Source: Methanoculleus horonobensis
Lineage (GTDB): Archaea > Halobacteriota > Methanomicrobia > Methanomicrobiales > Methanoculleaceae
Direction of reading: 5' to 3'
Length of the DNA stretch: 64,000 nt
Assembly (NCBI RefSeq): GCF_001602375.1
Contig: NZ_BCNY01000015.1
Span: forward strand, 824,736-888,735
In this document: piece after piece, positions 58,700 to 64,000 of the stretch
Layout: each line of letters opens with the position of its first letter
Numbering within the stretch: the stretch's first letter is position 1
Notes under the pieces: generated by a model
The model's database searches: none
Told to the model about the DNA's origin: nothing
The model's input: only the letters and a program-made list of their open reading frames with translations
Position numbers and translations under genes: made by a program

Positions 58700-60629
58700 T
58701 CCCGCCGTCCTCGTCGTCCGATCTCTTCTCTTCGTTCCGGCTCTTCTGCCGGGCGGCCGTGTCGATCACCTCGAGCCTTCCGCGCGAAGGCTCGACCTCT
58801 TTCGGGGTGGGGCCTGATCTGGCAAATCCCTTCCGGCCCAGCGAACCATCCTTCGGTAAGGGCGCTCCTTCGCGCATGCACAGGCCGGCTTCCTCGAAGA
58901 GGCCGTCCTTCGGCCGCTGCATTCCGTGGCCGAGCGTGACGCGGTCACCGGTGAACACCCCGTCTTTCGGGCGCTGGGTCGCGCGATCCAGGGTGCCCGC
59001 GTCTGCGGAGAGCGCCCCTTCTTTCGGCCGCTGCACGGGTTTTAAGGATGTGGAGTACGATACCGCATCGTCTTTCGGCCCCGTCTTCTCGATGCTGATC
59101 CCTTTCAGGCCGAAGGTGGAGTTCTTCGGGGCGGGCACCGACGAGGTGATCGAGGCCGACCCGGTGAGATCGATCTCCCTCCCGCCCTGCTTCGGGGGAA
59201 GGATGAAGGCCCCGTCGTCCTGCTTCTTCTCGGCTTTCGGGAGCATATCGATGGTATCGTCCCTGCGCTTCCGGTCGCTCCCGCCGCTGCCCGGGAGCCG
59301 GATCATCTCATCCTTCTCCGGTGTGATTGGTTCTGTCATGTATCCGATCTCCTCGAGATATGCCGACTCAAGAGGCGAGGCAAAGCCGGAGACATCATCG
59401 TCACCCGGCATCTCGGAGGCGGCGCCGGCTGCCAGGGCTTCCTCCTCTTTACGCAGCCGCTCCTCCTCTTCCGCCCTCAGCCGTTCTTCCTCGCACTCGA
59501 GGTGGTATTCCGTCCGGATATCCCGGAGTTCCTCGACCCGGGGGACGTTGGTGAGCCCCGAGAGCACGATGATGATCCCCACATAGGATGTGTTCTTCAC
59601 CGGGTAATCGCCCGATCGCATCTCGAGCCCGGCGATGCTCCGGTCGATCCACTTTCGGACGGTCTGGAACCCCTTCATCGAGAGCTCGGCCGAGGGGCCG
59701 GCGATCAGCACCAGCGCTTTGTCGGCGCTCGTGAGGTCGCAGGGAACCGATACGTCTTCGTAGACCGCTTTTTTGGCGAGGGAGATGATCCGGGCGGCTT
59801 TCTCCTGCGAACCCTGGATGAAGTCCTTCAGCGACTGCCGCCGGTGGAGGACGTTCAGCCATCCCGTCGGCAGTCGCTCCGTGGCGTAGCCGACCGCGAC
59901 GAACCCGTTCCCTTTCAGGGTGTTCAGGACCTCGCCGGCATCCAGAACGATCTCGGCGACATCCAGCCCGGATTCGTTGAACTCCCCGGCACGAAGGAGA
60001 AGGCCGATCTGGCGCGCAACCCTCTCGTTGAGCATGTTGTAGTGCGTTCTCGGATCCGACCCAATGGGAAGCTGGCGCAGCTGGCCCATGACGCCGGTGT
60101 TCTCGGCCTCGGCTGCAGCGGCGGCCACCTTGATCTTCTTCGACCAGGTCTCGTTGTCGAAGAGGACGACGGCATCGACGAGTTCCTGGAGCACGTCGAG
60201 ATCGTCGGCGGCCTTGGCAGAGATCCGCTTCCCCTCCTCCAGGCACGGCAGTACGGCAAGAGCGAAGATCGGCTCGATGTAGGACTTCCGGATCTCGGCG
60301 ATGATGAGCGGCGCGATGTCGATGACGCTGCCACCGAGCCCGCAGCAGAAGAGGATGGCGTCGATCTCCATCGTATCCAGACTCTGGAGGCGGGTCATCA
60401 CCTCCTCGATATCGATCACGTCCGTGATATGGGCACGATCCGAGATATCGACCCGCGGGAAGAAGATCCTCGCGGGGTCCGGGAGGTAGCGGAGTTGCAG
60501 CAGGGAGTTCGGGTCGATGTCGATCGCTACCGCACTCATGCAGTAGACTTTGCTGCGCCGGTCATGGTTGTAGAGTTGATCCACAACCCTTGAGCCGGCG
60601 CCGCCCAGCCCAATCGTCAGCACTCGCAT
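58683..60629 (-). CDS. FtsZ/tubulin-superfamily-like protein with disordered repeat tail
   Basis: 648 residues. N-terminal nucleotide-binding core with MRVLTIGLGGAGSRVVDQLY (1-20) and AILFCCGLGGSVIDIAPLIIAEI (91-113), the position of the FtsZ G-G-T-G-T-G loop, here G-L-G-G-S-V. Later LLRAGEFNESGLDVAEIVLDAGEVLNTL fits an FtsZ-like second half. Residues about 370-420 are a highly charged EEERLRAEEEERLRKEE helix; the remaining 230 residues are low-complexity with a repeated QRPK(D/E)G motif (four clear copies between about 530 and 605). SD-like GGCAGGGAG lies before the ATG. Probably a cytoskeletal or scaffold GTPase, not FtsZ itself. Confidence 0.7.
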   Translation of the reverse strand: MRVLTIGLGGAGSRVVDQLYNHDRRSKVYCMSAVAIDIDPNSLLQLRYLPDPARIFFPRVDISDRAHITDVIDIEEVMTRLQSLDTMEIDAILFCCGLGGSVIDIAPLIIAEIRKSYIEPIFALAVLPCLEEGKRISAKAADDLDVLQELVDAVVLFDNETWSKKIKVAAAAAEAENTGVMGQLRQLPIGSDPRTHYNMLNERVARQIGLLLRAGEFNESGLDVAEIVLDAGEVLNTLKGNGFVAVGYATERLPTGWLNVLHRRQSLKDFIQGSQEKAARIISLAKKAVYEDVSVPCDLTSADKALVLIAGPSAELSMKGFQTVRKWIDRSIAGLEMRSGDYPVKNTSYVGIIIVLSGLTNVPRVEELRDIRTEYHLECEEERLRAEEEERLRKEEEALAAGAASEMPGDDDVSGFASPLESAYLEEIGYMTEPITPEKDEMIRLPGSGGSDRKRRDDTIDMLPKAEKKQDDGAFILPPKQGGREIDLTGSASITSSVPAPKNSTFGLKGISIEKTGPKDDAVSYSTSLKPVQRPKEGALSADAGTLDRATQRPKDGVFTGDRVTLGHGMQRPKDGLFEEAGLCMREGAPLPKDGSLGRKGFARSGPTPKEVEPSRGRLEVIDTAARQKSRNEEKRSDDEDGGITWIQ

Positions 60630-60987
60630 GAGATTATACTCCCTGCCTGATACCTTCGCATGCCCGGAGTGACCTTTGCCGCGAAAGATGCATAAATTTC
60701 ATCCAAAACTATTGATGAATATGTGGGCGGACGGACATATACATTTCTGTACGTTCCGGGATGGGCGAAACCCGCCCAATCAGAAAATATTCATACTTAA
60801 ATGTTCCGGTTTGGCATCCTCCGGCTGAAGCCCCCTCAAGGGTAAGGAAGAAGAATCACCAGATGCCCAGGAGAACCCGTTACACCTCTCCGTTTTGCAC
60901 TACCTGTGCGGTACGTGTCGTTTGGAGAGCACAAAATGATAATATATATAACTCCCGGCACGTAACTACTCAATGAGGTGCATAGCC
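60630..60987 (+). promoter_or_regulatory. Divergent region upstream of mer and the FtsZ-like gene
   Basis: About 360 bases without a gene. For mer: TATA box AATATATAT at 60943-60951 and GAGGTG at 60975-60980. For the FtsZ-like gene: the complement of a GAAATTTATGC-type TATA near 60700. A short GGGC-GAAACCC-GCCC hairpin lies at 60762-60777. The long leader-side spacer suggests regulation but no operator was recognised. Confidence 0.55.
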
Positions 60988-61980
60988 TTGACTACATATG
61001 GAATTGAATTTGTGCCCGGAGCAATCAACGTCAAGCAGGTGGTGAACTACACCAAGCTTGCAGAGTCGAAGGATATCGACTACGCTTGGATCACCAACCA
61101 CTACAACAACCGTCATGCATACCCGACCCTTGCCATGATCGCGGCAAACACCGACTCGATCAAGATGGGACCGGGCATCATGAACACGTTCACCGACACC
61201 CCGGCAGCCATTGCTTCTTTCATGGCTACCCTGAACGAGATCTCCGATGGACGTGCCGTCCTCGGTATCGGGCCCGGCGACCTCTCGACCCTTCCCAAGC
61301 TCGCGATCGACCCCGTCAAGCCCGTCGGTCACCTGAAGGAAGGTGTCGAGCAGATCCGGAAACTCCTCGCCGGTGAGGAAGTCAAGAAGTCCGGCAACCT
61401 GGAGTTCTTCGACTACGACGGTGCCAAGCTGACCGGCGTCAACCTGCCCGGCAAGAAGGGCATCCCGGTCTACATCGGTGCCCAGGGTCCCAAGGTGCTC
61501 GAGCTCGCCGGCACGATCGGTGACGGCGCCCTGATCAACGCCTCGAACCCCAAGGACTTCGACGTCGCCATCCCGATCATCAAGAAGGCGATGGAAGCAG
61601 TCGACAAGAAGAAGTTCGACGTCGGTGCCTACACCGCCATGTCCATCGACAGGGACGAGAAGAAGGCCCGGAACGCCGCAAAGATTGTTGCCGCATTCAT
61701 CGCCGCCGGTTCCCCGCCCGCGCTTCTCCAGCGCCACGGACTCAACCTCGACAACGTCGCGAAGATCAAGGAAGCGCTCGGACGCTTCGACTTCAAGACC
61801 GTCGGCGGACTCGTCGGCGACGCGGAGATCGACGCCTTCACCATCGCCGGTACCCCCGACATGGTCAAGCAGAAGTGCGAAGACCTCACAAAGGCTGGAG
61901 TTACCCAGATCATCTTCGGCTCGCCGCTCGGCCCCGACATGACCAACTCCATCCGCCTCCTCGGCAAGTACATTGTCTGA
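60988..61980 (+). CDS. mer: 5,10-methylenetetrahydromethanopterin reductase, F420-dependent
   Basis: About 330 residues starting at TTG (60988), which gives the family's usual M-T-T-Y-G-I-E-F-V-P beginning and lies seven bases after GAGGTG; the upstream in-frame ATG (60973) overlaps that ribosome site and would add MRCIA. Luciferase-like TIM barrel: ITNHYNNRHAYPTLAMIA, DGRAVLGIGPGDLSTL, PVYIGAQGPKVLELAGTIGDGALINAS (key Q-G-P-K-V-L-E-L-A-G). Mer reduces methylene-H4MPT to methyl-H4MPT with F420H2, a core methanogenesis step. Codon use (AAG, GGT, TCC bias) fits high expression. T-run 62000-62006 ends it. Confidence 0.96.
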   Translation: MTTYGIEFVPGAINVKQVVNYTKLAESKDIDYAWITNHYNNRHAYPTLAMIAANTDSIKMGPGIMNTFTDTPAAIASFMATLNEISDGRAVLGIGPGDLSTLPKLAIDPVKPVGHLKEGVEQIRKLLAGEEVKKSGNLEFFDYDGAKLTGVNLPGKKGIPVYIGAQGPKVLELAGTIGDGALINASNPKDFDVAIPIIKKAMEAVDKKKFDVGAYTAMSIDRDEKKARNAAKIVAAFIAAGSPPALLQRHGLNLDNVAKIKEALGRFDFKTVGGLVGDAEIDAFTIAGTPDMVKQKCEDLTKAGVTQIIFGSPLGPDMTNSIRLLGKYIV

Positions 61981-61999
61981 GACGGAAGAACACGATCTC

Positions 62000-62006
62000 T
62001 TTTTTT
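62000..62006 (+). terminator. T-run after mer
   Basis: Seven T residues 20 bases after the stop codon: archaeal oligo-T terminator. Confidence 0.55.
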
Positions 62007-62132
62007 ACGGCGTTGCCGGATAGTTCGAACCGACCGGGGTACTCCCGGGTTTCGCCGTGGTCTCCGGCGCCACCGTCCGCAGTCCGGACAGGGTTTTATA
62101 CGCTCGGCGCGCCAACCGGAGTATGAAGGGCC

Positions 62133-63062
62133 ATGTTCACCATCCGCGAGATCCTGACGGAACGGGGGATTCTCCAGTACCGCCGGGAGTCTCTCACCGG
62201 CATCCGGTGCCGGATCAGTCCCGTCCGGGTCGAGAGGCAGATCGACGCCGCTCCTGCCATGCCTTCATCCCGCGACGGCTGCCCCTTCTGTCCTGGTGCT
62301 ATCGATACTTCCACGCCGACGTTCGAGGACGGAAGCCGGCTCCGGTGTGGGGAGAGCGTGACGTTCCCGAACCTCTATCCGTTCGCCGGGCGCCACGTGG
62401 TCACGGTGATCACCTCCGATCACGGGCCCGGCCGGTTCGATGCGAGGTGCCTTGCTGATGCCATATCCGGAACGGCTGAGGCTCTCGCTCGGTCCCCGGG
62501 GTATGCGAGCATCAACTGGAATAACCTCCCGTCGGCGGGTGCGAGCATCGTCCACCCGCACCTGCAGGGCATCGCCGATGCGGAGCCCACTCGGCTTGCG
62601 GAACTCTACATCTCCGGCGGCCGCCGTTATCTCGCCGATCACGGCCGCCTCTACTGGGATGACCTCGTGGAGCGCGAACGCTGCTCGGAGCGGCTTCTCT
62701 TCGAAGACGAGATCTTCTGGTCGGCGAACCCCGTCCCCCTCGGCGAGCGGGAGGTGCGGGGAATCCTCCCGGTAGCGACGCTCGATGAACTCGAACCATA
62801 TGTAGAACCGCTGGCCGAGGGTATCCTCCGGGTCGTCGGCTTTTACCGGAGCGTCGGCACGCATGCATTCAACGTCTCGATCTTCTTCGATGCCCCCGGA
62901 AAAGCGGGGCAAGGCCATCGTGCCTTCTGTTCCATCATCGCACGGCTGAACCCGAATACCTTCTCCATGTGCGACTCGGCGTTCATGGAGCGCCTGCACC
63001 TGGAACCGGTCATCCTGACGCTTCCAGAAGACCTCGGCGCGCTCTTCCGGGCGAAAAAGTAA
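62133..63062 (+). CDS. galT: Galactose-1-phosphate uridylyltransferase-like protein
   Basis: 309 residues. HIT-superfamily nucleotidyl transferase: zinc-type CPFCPG at about residues 50-55, [23 protein letters not shown] segment ([20 protein letters not shown], key H-P-H-x-Q, the uridylylated histidine region) near 140, then [11 protein letters not shown] and late [21 protein letters not shown] near 62094 is a TATA candidate. Members swap UMP between sugar phosphates for glycan synthesis, relevant to S-layer glycosylation. The exact sugar is not known. Confidence 0.85.
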   Translation: MFTIREILTERGILQYRRESLTGIRCRISPVRVERQIDAAPAMPSSRDGCPFCPGAIDTSTPTFEDGSRLRCGESVTFPNLYPFAGRHVVTVITSDHGPGRFDARCLADAISGTAEALARSPGYASINWNNLPSAGASIVHPHLQGIADAEPTRLAELYISGGRRYLADHGRLYWDDLVERERCSERLLFEDEIFWSANPVPLGEREVRGILPVATLDELEPYVEPLAEGILRVVGFYRSVGTHAFNVSIFFDAPGKAGQGHRAFCSIIARLNPNTFSMCDSAFMERLHLEPVILTLPEDLGALFRAKK

Positions 63063-63088
63063 TTTTGAGCCGTATCGATTCTCTCCCT

Positions 63089-63262
63089 ATGACGGGCCCG
63101 CGTGGATTCCTGATCGGCGGCCTGGTGGTCAACGACGTCTTGACGTTCCGGATGGATCACGCCCCCTACGACAGGGTCAGGGGTTCGGGCATCGGACGGG
63201 GGGGGCCGAAGTACGCGATCGAGGAGATGACGGAAGAGCGGATGATGATCTCTTTGCCGTAG
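63089..63262 (+). pseudogene. Aldehyde dehydrogenase C-terminal remnant
   Basis: The last 50 or so codons of an NAD(P)-dependent aldehyde dehydrogenase: [21 protein letters not shown], then [22 protein letters not shown] matches the conserved end ([36 protein letters not shown]). The catalytic part is absent and no other piece is nearby. It is a fragment left by a deletion or recombination directly after galT. Confidence 0.75.
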
Positions 63263-63633
63263 GTGGTGAGATGGGATCCAACTGTCTCTCACGATCTGCA
63301 TTGGGCGATATTCTGCAGTAACACTGGCACGGATTTTAAGGGGGCTGTGCATCTGCCCCCGCACCTAGCGGTGCTTACACTCCTGCTCCCACCCTTCGGG
63401 TGCTCACGCTCCGGCCCTTCGGCTCATCGCGGCTGGAAGCCTAACGGCCTCTCAAGCTCCGGACATTGTCCGTCGCACCTTCGGCCAGTCGCATGTCGTA
63501 TCTCTTGTGCTTGAACTCTGAACAGATACATGCCTCTCAATTGCGATCTTTAGATCCTAGTGCATCGATTCCAAAATAACAGACCATATCAGGTCTTCGT
63601 CTTATCCCCCTATGAAGCGCTCTCCTCCGTCCC
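63263..63633. other. GC-rich hairpin-studded non-coding stretch
   Basis: No gene. Between about 63350 and 63500 short perfect hairpins follow one another (GCACC-TAG-CGGTGC; CACCC-TTC-GGGTG; CCTTCGG loops). This could be a structured RNA or an IS end; no family was recognised. Confidence 0.4.
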
Positions 63634-63716
63634 CCACCCCGCCCGCGCTGCGCGCTCCTCCCCCGCCCCCTCCCGGGGGCGAGGGCAGTCATGGCGATAT
63701 CCGGTGGAAAGCCGCG
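63634..63716 (-). repeat. Double-hairpin repeat element, copy 2
   Basis: Same order as the copy at 41735-41818: short GCGC hairpin, long CCCCCGCCCCC-TCCC-GGGGGCGAGGG stem, then CAGTCATGGCGATA and TGGAAAGCCG. The one stem mismatch is a G-U pair if the minus strand is transcribed. This favours a structure-forming minus-strand RNA or DNA end over chance similarity. Confidence 0.6.
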
Positions 63717-63830
63717 TCAGGGGGTGGTGCTGACGCCGGTTTCCCGAAAGACCAAGACGAATCGGTCAGGGAGAACCTGTTTCTAACTAGTTCTCCCCCG
63801 GGATCGCCCCGTGCAGTGGACCGTGGTGGC
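63717..63830. other. Degraded intergenic stretch
   Basis: About 110 bases between the hairpin repeat and the octamer array. It contains a palindromic-looking ACTAGTTCTCCCCCGGGA segment and the GTG at 63811 that opens a frame into the array. Confidence 0.3.
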
Positions 63831-63910
63831 CTTCGCACCTTCGCACCTTCGCACCTTCGCACCTTCGCACCTTCGCACCTTCGCACCTTCGCACCTTCGC
63901 ACCTTCGCCC
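63831..63910 (+). repeat. Octanucleotide tandem array (CTTCGCAC)9 plus one degenerate unit
   Basis: Nine perfect CTTCGCAC units run from 63831 to 63902, followed by one altered unit CTTCGCCC (63903-63910). Eight is not a multiple of three, so any change in copy number shifts a frame passing through. The frame from GTG 63811 enters the array; the open frame after the array is in a different phase. Confidence 0.95.
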
Positions 63911-63916
63911 TTCGCG

Positions 63917-64000
63917 ACCGCCGACGAGATCCTCGGGGCCATCGGGTTTGAGACCACCCGCAAAGCACGGGCCTGGTCGGACGAGGACGTCGTTCTTCGG
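63917..64000 (+). CDS. Possible partial gene running off the window
   Basis: From about 63917 to the window end the plus strand reads TADEILGAIGFETTRKARAW then SDEDVVLR, smooth protein-like sequence with no stop. In the present array length the frame has no ATG, GTG or TTG between the previous stop (63788) and the window end, so either the true start is out of phase (GTG 63811, reachable by one extra octamer) or this is a remnant. Family not recognised. Confidence 0.35.

Noticed and set aside
63831..63910. CRISPR array
   Set aside because: The repeat unit is only eight bases with no spacers, so it is a simple tandem repeat.

Overview
The window is archaeal and looks like a hydrogenotrophic methanogen of the order Methanomicrobiales. 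Methanoculleus is my best guess from the GC-rich coding style and gene content, but I could not run a similarity search. The strongest markers are F420-dependent methylenetetrahydromethanopterin reductase (mer), archaeal RNP genes (cbf5, nop5, flpA), an archaeal-type thymidylate synthase, AMP phosphorylase, an NrpR-like regulator, an S-layer protein with a PGF-CTERM archaeosortase signal, and TATA boxes about 25-40 nt upstream of starts.

Layout. 1-2.8 kb: the end of an anaerobic cobalamin operon (cbiH-cbiC-cbiD-cbiE, overlapping genes). 3.0-7.3 kb: an accessory stretch with an AT-richer AlbA_2/ATPase regulator, a dead IS5-type transposase fragment and a DpnA-like/DpnM-like adenine methylase pair with no recognisable restriction gene. 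7.4-15.2 kb: a sensory and envelope island (four-PAS histidine kinase, secreted PQQ-type sugar dehydrogenase, Cache-HAMP-SpoIIE phosphatase, membrane-anchored Cache protein, COG2426 membrane protein). 15.3-20.8 kb: DUF885-type peptidase, lipid-kinase-like membrane protein, secreted protein, CDF metal transporter, pyruvate kinase. 20.9-25.3 kb: cobalt transporter cbiMNQO divergent from cbiA, which complements the first operon. 25.4-30.0 kb: cupredoxin-like lipoprotein, VOC protein, aldo/keto reductase, MFS transporter, CPBP protease. 30.2-35.5 kb: tRNA-Ser, cbf5, hemD, TctA-like protein, nop5-flpA, DUF1614. 35.6-38.6 kb: nucleotidyltransferase, hicBA, TIM-barrel protein, tRNA-Gln, thymidylate synthase.

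38.8-57.2 kb is a cell-surface region: the S-layer gene, a decayed toxin-antitoxin and mobile-element patch (41.4-43.1 kb), an intact MNT-HEPN pair, deoA, a PEGA-like membrane-anchored protein, and three tandem roughly 1000-residue secreted paralogues that combine Ig-like repeats with a von Willebrand A domain. The paralogues share short-leader promoters and a mosaic identity pattern, and none carries a sortase signal. 57.2-63.1 kb returns to housekeeping: tRNA-Arg, a dUTPase-family gene overlapping nrpR, an FtsZ/tubulin-like protein with a repetitive tail, mer (probable TTG start), and galT. 63.1-64 kb is degraded: an aldehyde dehydrogenase C-terminal scrap, GC-rich hairpins, a second copy of the hairpin repeat seen at 41.7 kb, and an array of nine perfect octanucleotides ahead of an open frame that runs off the end.

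The most unusual signals are the vWA/Ig triplet, the octamer array that separates a GTG from an open frame by a frameshift, a CbiC lacking its catalytic histidine, a cupredoxin with no copper ligands, a CbiO with an unknown C-terminal domain, and the two-copy hairpin element.
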